64,000 nt of DNA from Streptomyces cucumeris (GTDB lineage: Bacteria > Actinomycetota > Actinomycetes > Streptomycetales > Streptomycetaceae): NCBI RefSeq assembly GCF_024295805.1, contig NZ_JANCLX010000006.1:322849-386848 (forward strand), read 5' to 3'. Shown piece after piece: positions 1-12,400 of the stretch. Positions within the stretch are counted from its first letter, which is position 1, and the number at the start of each line of letters is the position of its first letter. The notes below the pieces were generated by a model. That model was not told the origin of the DNA, did no database searches, and worked only from the letters and a program-made list of their open reading frames with translations. The position numbers and the translations under genes were made by a program.

Positions 1-3000
1 GCCGATCCGGCGCGCCGGGTGGCGGAGCTGCCGCCGGCGGACGCGGAGGAGACCCGGCGGATCCTGGAGGAGTTCAGCGGACCGGTGGCCCCGGCGCCGC
101 ACGCGGTGCTGCCGGAGCTGTTCCAGGCGCGGGCGGCCCTGACGCCGGAGGCGGTGGCCGTCCGCGGGGAGGGCGGATCCCTCACCTACCGGGAGCTGAA
201 CGAGCGCGCCAACCGGCTGGCCCGGCTGCTGATCGCGCGGGGCGCGGGACCCGAGCGCTTCGTGGCGCTCTCCCTGCCGCGCACCCCGGACCTGGTGGTG
301 GCGGTGCTGGCGGTGCTGAAGTCGGGGGCCGGATACCTCCCGGTGGATCCGGCGTACCCGGCGGAGCGCATCGCCTTCATGCTCGGGGACATCGCCCCCG
401 ACATCGTGCTCACCACCGGGGAGCAGGCGGCGCGGATCCCGGCCGGGAGCGCCGCGCTCCTCCTGCTGGACGGCCCGGAGTGCGCGCAGCGGATGGCCGC
501 GGAGGACGCCCACGACCTCACCGACGCCGCGCGGCACCGCCCGCTGGACCCCGCCCACCCCGCCTACGTCATCCACACCTCGGGCTCGACCGGCACCCCC
601 AAGGGCGTGGTGGTCACGCACGCCAGTGTGGCGGCCCTGGCGGCCTGGGCGGCGGCGGAGTTCGGCGCGGAGGGGCTCTCCCATGTGGTGGCCTCCACCT
701 CGCTCAACTTCGATGTGTCGGTGTTCGAGATCCTCTGTCCGCTGCTGGCCGGGGGCTCCCTGGAGATCGTCCGCGACCTGCTCACCCTCACCGAGCGGAC
801 CGGCCCGTGGTCGGCGAGTCTGCTGAGCGCGGTGCCGTCCGCGCTGGGCCAGGTGCTCGGCAGGGGCGCGGTGTCGGTGTCCGCCGACACCGTGGTGCTG
901 GCGGGCGAGGGGCTCGCCGCCCGCACCGTCCAGGAGGTGCGCGCGGCCATCCCGGGCTGCCGGGTGGCCAATATCTACGGGCCCACCGAGGCCACCGTCT
1001 ACGCCACCGCGTGGACCTGTGACCCGGCGGACCCCGGCCGCACCCCGCCCATCGGGTCGCCGGTCGCCGCCACCCGGGCGTACGTCCTGGACGCGCGGCT
1101 GCGGCCGGTGCCGGTCGGCGTACCCGGGGAGCTGTACCTGGCCGGGGCCGGACTGGCCCGCGGCTACGCCGGACGGCCAGGGCTGACCGCGGACCGGTTC
1201 ACCGCCGACCCCTTCGGCCCCGCGGGGGGCCGGATGTACCGCACCGGCGATCTGGTGCGCTGGGACACCGAAGGGCAGCTCGAGTATCTGGGCCGGACCG
1301 ACGACCAGGTCAAGGTGCGGGGGTTCCGCATCGAACTGGGCGAGGTCGAGGCGGCGCTGGCGCGCCACCCGGACGTGGCGGAGGCGGCCGCGTCGGTGGT
1401 GGACACCGCGGGCCACAAGCGGCTGGCCGGCTATGTGGTCCCGGCCCCGGGCGCGTCGGTGGACCCGGCGGCGCTGCGGGCGTTCCTCGCCCGTACGCTG
1501 CCCGACCACATGGTCCCGGCGGCCATGGTCCCGCTGGAGCGGCTGCCGCTGGGGCCGAGCGGCAAACTCGACCGACGGGCACTGCCCGCGCCGGACTGGG
1601 CCGCCCCCGCGGCGGGACACGTGGCGCCGCGCACGGAGACCGAGAAGGCGCTGGCCGGGATCTGGGCCGAGGTGCTGGGGCTGGAGTCGGTCGGGGCCGA
1701 GGACAACTACTTCGCCCTCGGCGGCGATTCCATCCTCAGCATCCAGATCGTGTCCTCGGCCCGCCGTGCCGGGATCGAGCTGACACCGCGCCATCTCTTC
1801 GTCCACCAGACCGTGGCGGCGCTGGCCGCCGCCACGGAGGGCGCGGTGTCCTCCGCGGCCACCGCGGAACAGGGGCCGGTCCTCGGCGAGGTGCCGCTCA
1901 CCCCCATCCAGCACTGGCTGTTCGAGAGCCTGCCGGAGAGCCCCTGGCACTTCACCCAGTCGCTCTCCGCCGAGCTGGCCGGGCCGGTGGACACCACCGC
2001 GCTCGGCGCCGCGCTGGCCGCCCTGCTGGAACACCACGACGCCCTGCGGCTGCGGTTCGAGCGCACCGGGGACGGTCCGTGGCGGCAGCACAGCGCCCCG
2101 CCCGGTGCGGAGCCGGTGCTCGAACGGATCGATCTGTCCGGCCACCGGCCCGCGCACCGGGAAGCGGCGCTGCGGGAGGCCACGGCACGGATCGAGGCCG
2201 GATTCGACCTGGCCCGGGGCCCGTTGCTGCGGGCCGCCCTGTTCACCCGGGGCGACGGGGAGCGCCCCGTCCTGCTGCTCACCGCCCACCATCTGGTGGT
2301 GGACGCCGTCTCCTGGCGCATCCTGCTGGAGGACCTGGACACCGCCTACCGGGCGCTGTCCGAGGGCCGCACACCCGGACTCGGCCCGAAGACCACCTCG
2401 TTCCGCGAGTGGTCGCTGCGGCTGCGCGACCACACCGCGGCCGGGGGCTTCGCCGCCGAGCGGGACCACTGGGCGGCGGTGGACGGCCACGGTGAACTGC
2501 CCACGGACAGCGAGGGGCCCAACACGGTGGCCTTCGAGGAGTCCGTGGCCGTCCGGCTGGACACCGGCACCACCCGTGCCCTGCTCCAGGACGTGCCCGG
2601 GGTCTATCGGACCCGGATCAACGACGTCCTGCTGTGTGCGCTGGGGCGGGTGCTGGGCCGCTGGACCGGCCGGGACCGGGTGCTGGTGAACCTGGAGGCG
2701 CACGGCCGCGAGGAGATCTTCGAAGGCGTCGACCTCTCCCGTACCGTCGGCTGGTTCACCAGCATGTTCCCGGTCGCGCTGAAGAGTTGCGGCGGGGACG
2801 GACTCGCGGAGTCGCTGAAGGCGGTCAAGGAGCGGCTGCGGGCGGTGCCGCGGGGCGGACTGGGCCACGGCGCGCTGCGCCATCTGCTGCCCGGCGGCGC
2901 GGACCTCCCGGCCGCGACACCGCGGATCAGCTTCAACTACCTGGGGCAGCTCGACTGGAAGCTGCCCGGGGCGGGCCCGGACGGCGGGCTGCTGCACTCC

Positions 3001-6000
3001 CTGCGGGACGGTCTGGACGGCGGGATGAGCGCGGACGCGCCCCGGACCCATCTGATCGACGTGGTCGGCCGGGTGACCGGTGGCGAACTGGAGCTGTCCT
3101 GGGCGTACTCGCGCAGTCTGCACCGGCGCGACACCGTCCTGCGGCTGGCCGAGGAGATGGCCGCGGAGCTGCGGTCGATCGTCGCGCTGTGCGCCGCTCC
3201 GGACGCGGGCGGCCGGACGCCGTCGGACTTCCCGCTGGCCGCCCTGGACCAGGAGACCGTGGACCGGCTGGCGGGTGACGGACGGGACGTGGCGGACATC
3301 TATCCGCTCACCCCGACCCAGTCCGGGCTGGTCTTCCACGGACTGGCCCAGCGGGGCCAGGGGCTCTACGTGGAGCAGGCGACCTTCGTCCTGGACGGGG
3401 TCCGGGACATGGCCGTGCTCGCCGCCGCATGGCAGCACGTGGTCGACCGCACCCCGGTGCTGCGCAGCGAGGTGGTGGTGCGCGGGGTGCCCGAACCCCT
3501 CCAGATCGTGCGGCCCGCCGCCACCGTGCCCGTTGAGGAACACGACTGGACGGCGCTGGACGAGGACGGCCGCGCCACCGCGCTGGAGCGGCTGCTCGAG
3601 GAGGACCGCGCCCGCGGGCTCGACCTCACCGCGGCGCCGCTGCTGCGGGTCGCCCTGGCCCGGCTGTCGCCCACCGAGGTGCGGGTGCTGTGGACCTTCC
3701 ACCATGTGCTGCTCGACGGGTGGAGCGTCTTCCAGGTGCTGTCGGACGTGTTCGCCGCGCATGCCGCGCTGGCCGCGGGGACCCCACCCCGCCTGCCGTC
3801 CCGCAGGCCGTTCGCGGACTACGTGGCCTGGCTGGGCCGTCAGGACCGCAGCCGGGCCGAGGAGCACTGGCGGACGGCGATGGCGGGGTTCGCGGCGGCC
3901 ACCGCGCTGCCGTACGACCGCAGGCCCGCGCCGCACACCCCGACCCGCTCCTCGCGCTGGCTCTCCCAGCGGCTCGCCGAGCGGCAGACCACGGCGCTCC
4001 AGGAGTTCGCCCGCCGCCACCGGCTCACCCTGAACACCGTGGTCCAGGGCGCCTGGGCGCTGCTGGTGGCGCGCTGGAGCGGTGAGCGTGACGTGTGCTT
4101 CGGGGCCACGGTCTCCGGACGGCCGACCGAACTGCCCGGCGCCGACGACATCACCGGCATCTTCATCAACACCCTGCCGGTGCGGACCGAGGTGGACGGC
4201 GACGCCCCCACCGCGGCCTGGCTGCGGACGCTCCAGACCCAGCAGGCGGAGGCGCGCGGCTTCGGTCATGTACCGCTGTCCCGGATCCAGGGCTGGAGCG
4301 GGGTGCCGGGCGGTGCCAACCTCTTCGAGAGCCTGGTGGTGTTCGAGAACTACCCCATCAACAGCTCGGCGGCGGCGGACCACGGACTCGCCGTCCGCGA
4401 CCTCCACGCCCTGGAGAGCACCAACTACGCGCTGACCGTGGCGGTCTCCCCCGGTGCCGAGCTGGCGGTGGAACTCGGCTATGACCCGCGGCTGTTCGAC
4501 GAGATCACCGCCGAGCGGCTGGCCGGCCAGCTCACCCAGGTGCTCGGCGCTCTCGCCGCGGCCCCCGACGAACTGCCCCTGGACCGGATCGACATCCTGC
4601 CCGCCGCCGAGCGGCGGCGGATCCTCGCCGAGGGGGACGACACCGCCCCCGAGGCGCCGCTCGCCACCCTGGCCGAACTGTTCGAGGCGGCGGTGGACCG
4701 CCATCCCGACGCGCCCGCGGTCCTCTCCCCCGGCGCCGAGCTGACCTACGCCGGGCTGGAGCGGCGGGCCAACCGGCTCGCCCATCACCTCATCGCCCGG
4801 GGGGTCGGCCCGGGCGAGATCGTGGCGCTGGTCCTGCCGCGTTCGGTGGAGATCGTGGTGGCCCAGCTCGCGGTGGCCAAGGCGGGGGGCGCCTACCTGC
4901 CCGTCGACCCCGACTACCCGGCCGGGCGGATCGACCTGATGCTCCGGGACGCCGCACCGCTGGTCACCCTGGAGGGCCCGGACGCGGTGGACGTGCCCGG
5001 CGGACCGGACCACCGGCCCGGCGAGGCGGACCGGCGCGGGCCCGTCGGCCCGGACGACGCGGCGTACGTCATCTACACCTCGGGCTCCACCGGGACCCCC
5101 AAGGGGGTGGTGGTCACCCACCGCGGGCTCGGTGGCTTCGCCGCCGCCGAGGCCGAGCACTATCACGTGCGGCCGGGCGACCGGGTGCTGCAGTTCGCCT
5201 CGCCCAGCTTCGACGCCTCCGTGCTGGAGCTGTGCATGTCGCTGCCGGCCGGGGCCACCCTGGTGGTACCGGAACCCGGTCCGCTGCTGGGCGGTTATCT
5301 GGCCCGGGTGCTGCGGGAGCGGCGGATCACCCACACCCTCATTCCGCCCGCGGCCCTGGCCACGCTGCCCCCGGGCACCGAGGAGGACCTGCCGGAGCTG
5401 CGCACGCTGATCGTGGGAGGGGACGCCTGCGGTGCGGAGCTGGCGGGCCGCTGGGCCCCGCACCACCGCATGATCAACTCCTATGGCCCCACCGAGGCCA
5501 CGGTGGTGGCCACCTGGTCCGACCCGCTGGAGCCGGACGGCACCCCACCGCCGATCGGACGGCCGGTGCCGGGCACCCGGGCGCGGGTGCTCGACCGGCG
5601 GCTGCGGCCGGTGCCCCCGGGGGTCCCCGGTGAGCTGTGGATCTCCGGCCCGTCGCTGGCCCGCGGCTATCTGGGCCGTCCGGGACTGACCGCGGAACGG
5701 TTCGTGGCGGACCCCTACGGACCGCCCGGGAGCCGGATGTACCGCACCGGCGATCTGGCCCGCCAGGACTCCCGGGGCCGGATCCACCACCTGGGGCGCA
5801 CCGACCACCAGCTCAAACTGCACGGTTACCGGATCGAGGCCGGGGAGGTGGAGACCGCGCTGTGCGGCCATCCGGACCTGGTGGAGGCGGTGGTGACGGT
5901 CCGGGAGGACGAGCCAGGGGTGCGCCGTCTGGTGGCCCATGTGGTCCCCGGCGACGGGGCCACCGCCCCGGACGGAGCCGAGCTGCGCGCCCTGCTGGCC

Positions 6001-6414
6001 CGCACCCTGCCGGACCACATGATCCCGTCGGCCTTCGCCGTCCTGGACCGGCTGCCGCTCACGGAGAACGGGAAGACCGACCGGACGGCGCTGCCCGCGC
6101 CCACCCCCGCGACCGCCCCCGCCGCCCGCTTCGTCGCCCCGAGCACCCCCACCGAGGAGGTGGTCGCGGAGATCTGGGCCGAGGTGCTGGGCGCGGTACG
6201 GGTCGGCGCGGAGGACGACTTCTTCGCCCTGGGCGGTGACTCGGTGCGCAGTCTGCTGATCGCCTCCAGAGCGAAGGAGACGTTCGGTGTCGAGCTGACC
6301 CCGCGGGACATCCTGACCGCGCGCACCGTCCGCGGCCTCGCCGATCTGGTCGAGGAGTACGTCCTGCGCGAACTCGAAGACGCCGCCGTGAGCGGCGACC
6401 ACGACGAACGGTAG
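1..6414 (+). CDS. Non-ribosomal peptide synthetase, A-T-E-C-A-T (5' end outside window)
   Basis: Adds two residues to a growing peptide. The frame is open at base 1 and the first residues look like the tail of a condensation domain, so the gene starts upstream. The GTG at 19 is probably internal. Counting from base 1, domains are A1 (about 34-535), T1 (Ser577 in LGGDS), epimerase E1 (630-1098, [10 protein letters not shown]), DCL-type condensation C2 (1100-1540, HHVLLDG), A2 (1553-2030) and T2 (Ser2081). My reading of the Stachelhaus codes is DVFSVAIVYK for A1, which I cannot place, and DALLIGSVVK for A2, probably hydrophobic. E1 makes residue 1 D, and C2 is the D-accepting type, which is consistent. 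A2 has an odd A8 core (KLHG instead of K-V/I-RG). The helical tail after T2 probably docks to the next enzyme, which starts 15 bp downstream. Confidence 0.95.
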   Translation, partial: ADPARRVAELPPADAEETRRILEEFSGPVAPAPHAVLPELFQARAALTPEAVAVRGEGGSLTYRELNERANRLARLLIARGAGPERFVALSLPRTPDLVVAVLAVLKSGAGYLPVDPAYPAERIAFMLGDIAPDIVLTTGEQAARIPAGSAALLLLDGPECAQRMAAEDAHDLTDAARHRPLDPAHPAYVIHTSGSTGTPKGVVVTHASVAALAAWAAAEFGAEGLSHVVASTSLNFDVSVFEILCPLLAGGSLEIVRDLLTLTERTGPWSASLLSAVPSALGQVLGRGAVSVSADTVVLAGEGLAARTVQEVRAAIPGCRVANIYGPTEATVYATAWTCDPADPGRTPPIGSPVAATRAYVLDARLRPVPVGVPGELYLAGAGLARGYAGRPGLTADRFTADPFGPAGGRMYRTGDLVRWDTEGQLEYLGRTDDQVKVRGFRIELGEVEAALARHPDVAEAAASVVDTAGHKRLAGYVVPAPGASVDPAALRAFLARTLPDHMVPAAMVPLERLPLGPSGKLDRRALPAPDWAAPAAGHVAPRTETEKALAGIWAEVLGLESVGAEDNYFALGGDSILSIQIVSSARRAGIELTPRHLFVHQTVAALAAATEGAVSSAATAEQGPVLGEVPLTPIQHWLFESLPESPWHFTQSLSAELAGPVDTTALGAALAALLEHHDALRLRFERTGDGPWRQHSAPPGAEPVLERIDLSGHRPAHREAALREATARIEAGFDLARGPLLRAALFTRGDGERPVLLLTAHHLVVDAVSWRILLEDLDTAYRALSEGRTPGLGPKTTSFREWSLRLRDHTAAGGFAAERDHWAAVDGHGELPTDSEGPNTVAFEESVAVRLDTGTTRALLQDVPGVYRTRINDVLLCALGRVLGRWTGRDRVLVNLEAHGREEIFEGVDLSRTVGWFTSMFPVALKSCGGDGLAESLKAVKERLRAVPRGGLGHGALRHLLPGGADLPAATPRISFNYLGQLDWKLPGAGPDGGLLHSLRDGLDGGMSADAPRTHLIDVVGRVTGGELELSWAYSRSLHRRDTVLRLAEEMAAELRSIVALCAAPDAGGRTPSDFPLAALDQETVDRLAGDGRDVADIYPLTPTQSGLVFHGLAQRGQGLYVEQATFVLDGVRDMAVLAAAWQHVVDRTPVLRSEVVVRGVPEPLQIVRPAATVPVEEHDWTALDEDGRATALERLLEEDRARGLDLTAAPLLRVALARLSPTEVRVLWTFHHVLLDGWSVFQVLSDVFAAHAALAAGTPPRLPSRRPFADYVAWLGRQDRSRAEEHWRTAMAGFAAATALPYDRRPAPHTPTRSSRWLSQRLAERQTTALQEFARRHRLTLNTVVQGAWALLVARWSGERDVCFGATVSGRPTELPGADDITGIFINTLPVRTEVDGDAPTAAWLRTLQTQQAEARGFGHVPLSRIQGWSGVPGGANLFESLVVFENYPINSSAAADHGLAVRDLHALESTNYALTVAVSPGAELAVELGYDPRLFDEITAERLAGQLTQVLGALAAAPDELPLDRIDILPAAERRRILAEGDDTAPEAPLATLAELFEAAVDRHPDAPAVLSPGAELTYAGLERRANRLAHHLIARGVGPGEIVALVLPRSVEIVVAQLAVAKAGGAYLPVDPDYPAGRIDLMLRDAAPLVTLEGPDAVDVPGGPDHRPGEADRRGPVGPDDAAYVIYTSGSTGTPKGVVVTHRGLGGFAAAEAEHYHVRPGDRVLQFASPSFDASVLELCMSLPAGATLVVPEPGPLLGGYLARVLRERRITHTLIPPAALATLPPGTEEDLPELRTLIVGGDACGAELAGRWAPHHRMINSYGPTEATVVATWSDPLEPDGTPPPIGRPVPGTRARVLDRRLRPVPPGVPGELWISGPSLARGYLGRPGLTAERFVADPYGPPGSRMYRTGDLARQDSRGRIHHLGRTDHQLKLHGYRIEAGEVETALCGHPDLVEAVVTVREDEPGVRRLVAHVVPGDGATAPDGAELRALLARTLPDHMIPSAFAVLDRLPLTENGKTDRTALPAPTPATAPAARFVAPSTPTEEVVAEIWAEVLGAVRVGAEDDFFALGGDSVRSLLIASRAKETFGVELTPRDILTARTVRGLADLVEEYVLRELEDAAVSGDHDER

Positions 6415-6429
6415 AGGACACAACAGACG

Positions 6430-9400
6430 ATGACGTCTTCGAGGAAGAGCCGCGCCGCCGCCCTGCCGGAGGAGCTGCAGGAGGCGCTGCGGCGCCGGCT
6501 GGCGGGCAGGGCCGGACGCGCCGAGGCGATCCCCCGCGCGGACCGCGCCCGGCCGCTTCCGCTGTCCTTCGCGCAGACCCGCCTGTGGTTCCTGCACACC
6601 CTCCAGCCGGACGAGGCGGGGTACAACAGCGCGGTGGCGCTGCGGCTGACCGGTGTCCTGGACCGTCCGGCGCTCTCGCGGGCGCTGGACGGTCTGGTGA
6701 CCCGGCACGAGGCGCTGCGGACCACGTTCGAGGAGAGCGGCGGCCGCCCCGTACAGGTGGTGTCCGAACCCGCCCCGCTGCCGCTGTCGGTGGCGGACCT
6801 CGGCGGTGCGGCGGACGGCGCGGCGGAGCTGGACCGGCTGCTGCTCCAGGAGTACTCCCGGCCGTTCGACCTGCGGACCGGACCGCTGCTGCGGGCGCTG
6901 CTGATCCGGGTGGCCGACGAGGCGCACGTCCTGCTGCTGACGGCCCATCACATCATCACCGACGGGTGGTCGATGGGGGTCCTCACCGACGAGCTGTGCG
7001 CGCTGTACGGCGCCGAGGCCACTCCCGGGTCCGCGGATCCGCTGCCGCCGGTGCCGGTGCAGTACCCGGACTTCGCGGTGTGGCAGCGGGACCGGCTGTC
7101 CGGGGAGACGCTGGAGCGTCAGCTCGGCTACTGGACGGAGCGGCTGAAGGACACCGTGCCGCTGGAGCTGCCCACCGACCGGCCGCGGCCCGCGGTGCGC
7201 ACCTCGGCGGGCGCGGTGCACACCTTCACCGTGTCGGCGGCCACCGCGTCCCGGCTGCGGGGGCTGGCCACCGAACGGCGCACCACCCTCTTCGCCGCGC
7301 TGGTGGCGGTCTGCCAGGGGCTGTTCGCCCGCTGGTCGGGACAGGACGACATCGCGATCGGCACGGTCACCTCGGGGCGGAGCCGTACCGAACTGGAGCG
7401 CGCCGTCGGCTTCTTCGTGAACACGGTGGTGCTGCGGTCGGCGGTGGACACCGCGCGCCCGTTCCAGGAGCTCCTCGATGACGCGGGTGCCCTGGTGCTG
7501 GACGCCTTCGCACACGACGACACCCCCTTCGAACGGCTGGTGGAGGCGGTGGGGGCGCGCCGGGACGCGGGCCGCAACCCGCTGTTCGATGTGATGGTGC
7601 TGCTGCACAGCACCCCGCGGAGCACACCCCGCCCCGCCGGGCTGACGGCGGAGGGCGTGGAGGTGCCCCGGCGGTCCTCGACCTTCGACCTCAGCGTCGA
7701 GTTCGTGGACGACGGGGCGGACGGCGGGGAGCTGCGGGGGCTGCTGGAGTACAGCACCGAGCTGTTCGACGCGGCGACCGTCGAGCGGATGGCGGGCCAT
7801 CTGCTGACCCTGCTCGACGGGGTGACGGCCGAGCCGGAGCGGCCGCTGCGGGAGGTGCCGCTGCTGACCGACGAGGAGCGGCGCCGGGTCACCGAGGCCG
7901 GGCGCGGTCCCCTCCGCGCGATCCGGCCGACCACGTTCCCGGAGGTGTTCGCGGCACAGGCGGCCCGTACCCCGGAGGCCATCGCCCTGGTCGCCGGGGA
8001 GACGGAGTACACCTTCGCGGAGCTGGACGCGGCCGCCGACCGGCTGGCCCGTCTGCTGACCGGGCGCGGGGTGGGCCCCGAGCGGGTCGTGGGGGTGCGC
8101 CTGCCGCGCACCGCCGAGGTGGTGGTGGCGATCCTGGCCGTCCTGAAGGCCGGCGGGGTCTATCTGCCGCTCGACCCCGAACTCCCCGAGGAGCGCCTGG
8201 CATTCCTGGTCGCCGACGCGGAACCGGCGCTGGTGCTGGACGAGGCCGCGCTGCGGGAGCTGTCCGCCGAGGCGCCGGCGACCGACACCGGCCGGACCAC
8301 CGCCCCGCACCCGGACGGCGCGGCGTACATCATCTACACCTCCGGTTCGACCGGCCGCCCCAAGGGAGTGGCGGTGTCCCATCGGGCGATGGTGAACCTG
8401 CTGGTCAACCACCGTCATGGACTGGTGGCCGAGGCAGGTGGCGGACGGCTGCGTGCCGCGCTGACCGCCTCGTTCTCCTTCGACACCTCGCTGGAGGGCC
8501 TGCTGCTGATGGCCGACGGCCATGAGCTGCACCTGATCGACGAGGCCACCCGGCTGGATCCGGCCGCCCTGGTCCGCCGGGTCGTCGAGCGCCGCGTCGA
8601 CTTCCTCGATCTCACCCCCTCCTATCTGCGCCAGCTCCTCCCGGCCGGACTGCTCGGCGATTCCCGCCACCGCCCGCGGGTGCTGATGCTGGGCGGCGAG
8701 GCCGTCGGCGAGGCGCTGTGGCGCGAGCTGGCCGAGGTGGACGGCACCACCGCCTACAACTTCTACGGCCCCACCGAATGCGCGGTCGACGCGCTCTCCG
8801 CCCGCGTCACGGGGACCGGGCGGCCGGTGGTGGGGCGGCCGCTGGGCAATCTGCGCGCGCAGGTGCTGGACGCCCGGCTCCGCCCGGTGCCGGTGGGCGT
8901 GGCGGGTGAGCTGTATCTGTCCGGTGAGCAGCTCGCCCGCGGCTATGTGCGCCGCCCCGGACTGACCGCGGAGCGCTTCATGGCCGACCCCTGGGGGCCG
9001 CCCGGCAGCCGGATGTACCGCACCGGCGATCTGGCCCGCTGGACCGCCGACGGGGAACTGGACTACCTCGGCCGGGTGGACGACCAGGTGAAGATCCGCG
9101 GCCACCGGATCGAACCGGGCGAGATCGAGGCCGCGTTGCTCGATGTACCGTCCGTGGCCGAGGCGGCCGTCATCGCCGTGGCCGACGACCGGGGCCACGC
9201 CCGGCTGGCCGCGTACTACGTCCCGTCGCCCGGCGGGGAGCCCCCGGCCGCCGCCGAGTTGCGGGCCGCCCTGGGGCGGACCCTGCCGGGCCATATGGTC
9301 CCGGCGGTCTTCACCGCGCTGGCCACCATGCCGCTGACCACCAGCGGCAAACTGGACCGGCGGGCCCTGCCCGCCCCCCGCGCCGAGGCGGACCGGCGGG

Positions 9401-12400
9401 AGCACGGCTACGTACCGCCGCGCACACCGGTGGAGAAGGAGCTCGCGCGGATCTGGGCCGAGGTGCTCGGCGCCGGGCCGGTGGGCGCCACCGACAACTT
9501 CTTCGAGCTCGGCGGGGATTCGATCCTCAGCATCCAGACCGTCTCCCGGGCCCGCCAGGCCGGGCTGCGGCTCACCTCACGCGATGTCTTCCTCCATCAG
9601 ACCGTGGCCGAGCTCGCCGCCGCGGTGGCCGAGCGCAGCGCGCCGGACACCACGGACACCGGACCCACCGACGACACCGGGCCCGCACCGCTGACCCCGA
9701 TCCAGCACTGGTTCTTCGCCACCCACGGTCCGCTGCGCCACTTCACCATGTCCATGGTGGCCGATCTGCCCCATGACCTGGACGAGACCGCGCTCGCCGC
9801 TGCCCTGGACGCCGTGGTGGCCCACCATCCGGCCCTGCGCACCCGGTTCACCGCCGCCGAGGACACCTGGTGGCAGCGGACCGACGGCGCCGCGTCCGGC
9901 CCCCTGCTGCGCCGCCACGACCTGTCGGCGCTGGACGGCGAGGAGGAGCACACCGCCGCGGAGGCGGCGGCCGGGGCCGCCCGTGCCGGACTCGACCTGG
10001 CGAGCGGCTCCTTGCTGCGCGCCGCGCTGCTGCTGCGCGGTGCCGGGGCCCGGCCGCGGCTGTTCCTGACCGCGCACCACCTCGCCGTGGACAGCGTCTC
10101 CTGGCGCATCCTGCTCGGCGATCTGGAGGGCGCCTACCGCCAGGCGGCCGCCGGGGAGCCGATACGGCTCGAAGCGGCCGGAACCCCCTTCACCCGCTGG
10201 GCGCACCGGCTCACCGCCCAGGTGCGCGGTGGCGCACTGGACGGCGCGCTGCCGTACTGGGAGGGCGTCGGCCGTACCGGCGGCGCCCCGCTCCCGGTGG
10301 ACCTCCCGGGCCGGGCGACCGCGGGCTCCACCCGTACCGTCCGGGTGCGGCTGGACCGGGAGACCACCGGCGCACTGCTGCGCCGGGTGCCCGGGGTGTA
10401 CCGCACCCAGGTCAACGATGTGCTGTTGAGCGCGCTCGGGCGGGTGCTGGCCGACTGGACGCGCGATGACCGGGTGCTGGTGGCCATGGAGGGCCACGGC
10501 CGGGAGGAGATCGACGAGACGGTCGACCTGTCCCGGACCGTCGGCTGGTTCACCACCCAGTACCCGGTGGCGCTCACCCTGCCCGGCCAGGACTGGGGCG
10601 CGGTGCTGAAGTCGGTCAAGGAGCAGTTGCGCGCCCTGCCCCACCGGGGGCTGAGCTTCGAGGCGCTGGCCCACCTCGGCGCGCCCGGCTCCCCCGCCCG
10701 CGCGCTGGCCGGGCTGCCGCTGCCCGAGGTGTGCTTCAACTACCACGGCCAGTGGGAGTCCTCCGGGGACGAGGACGGGTTCACCCTCACCGGCGAGAGC
10801 CTGGGACCGGACCTCGCGGCCGGGGAGCCGTCCACCTACGCACTCGATGTGTCCGGTCTGGTGGCCGACGGCGAACTGGAGCTGACCTGGCTCTACTCCG
10901 ACCAGGTGCATCACGCCGCCACGGTGCGTCGGCTGGCCGAGGCCATGCTCGGCGCGCTGCGGGAGATCGTGTGGCACTGCGGACGGCCGGACGCCGGCGG
11001 CCGTACCCCCTCCGACTTCCCGCTCGCCCGGCTGGACCAGGCGGCCGTGGACCGGCTGGCCGGGGACGGCCGCGCGATCGAGGACATCCATCCGCTGACC
11101 CCCCTCCAGGAGGGCATGCTCTTCCACCGGCTGGTCGGCGGCGCCGAGGACGTCTACCTCGACCAGGCCACCCTGGTCCTGGACGGGGTGGCCGACCCGC
11201 GGGCGTTCGCCGCTGCCTGGCAGGAGACGGTGGACCGCACCCCGGTGCTGCGCGGCGGTGTGGTGTGGGAGGACGTCGAACGGCCGGTGCAGGTCGTCCA
11301 CCGGCGGGTGGACGTCCCAGTGACCCACACCGACTGGCGCGCGCTGTCCGGGGAGCGACGCGAGGAGGAGCTGGAGCGGGTCCGGGCCGAGGACCTGGCG
11401 CACGGTGTCGAGCTGAGCGCGCCACCGCTGATGCGGCTGACGCTGGCCCGGCTCACCGACGACCGGGTGGCACTGATCTGGACCTCGCACCATCTGGTCC
11501 TGGACGGCTGGAGCCTGGCGCAGGTGTTCACCGAGGTGTGCGAGCGGTATGCCGCGGGGGTCCGGGGCGACCGCCCCGTCCTGCCCTCCCGCCGTCCGTT
11601 CCGCGACTACCTCCAGTGGCTGGACGGCCAGGACGAGGCGGAGGCGCGGGAACACTGGCGTGCGCTGCTCGCGGGCTTCACCGCGCCCACCCCGCTGCCC
11701 TGGGACCGCGGTCCCCTGGAGTCGCACGGGGCCCGGTCCTCCGCCACCCTGTCGGTTGCACTTGGCAAGGACGCCTCGGACGAGCTGCGCCGTACCGCGC
11801 AGAGCCACGGGCTCACCGTCAACACCCTGGTGCAGGGCGCCTGGGCGCTGCTGCTGTCGCGGTACAGCGGTGAGCGGGACGTGGTCTTCGGCACCACCGT
11901 CTCGGGCCGCCCGGCCGAACTGGCCGGGGTGGAGGCGATGGTGGGCATGTTCATCAACACCCTGCCCACCCGGGTCCGGGTGGACGGGACCCGCAACACC
12001 GTGGAGTGGCTGCGGGAGCTCCAGATGGCGCAGGCCGGGTCACGGCGGTACGAGGCGGTCTCGCTGGCCCAGCTCACCGGCTGGAGCGAGCTCCCGGCGG
12101 GCACCGCGCTCTTCGACAGCATGGTGGCCTTCGAGAACTACCCGTTCGACGACTCCTCGGCGCGCGAGGCGGGTCTGCGGATCGCCGAGGTGCGGTCGAC
12201 CGACGCCACCAACTTTCCGCTGAGCCTGCGGGCCCATCTGTCCGACCGGCTCGGCTTCGACCTGGGCTACGACCCCGGTCTGTTCGACGAGCGGACCGCG
12301 GCCGACCTCGCCGACCGGCTGTGTCTGCTGCTCCGGCAGATGGCGGCCGACCCGGCCCGCCCCTTGCGGGCGCTGCCGTGGACCACCGACGCGGAGCGCG

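Noticed and set aside
1..1600. Piperazate as the substrate of the first adenylation domain.
   Set aside because: The code DVFSVAIVYK resembles remembered piperazate codes only in its first half, and no piperazate synthesis genes are visible.
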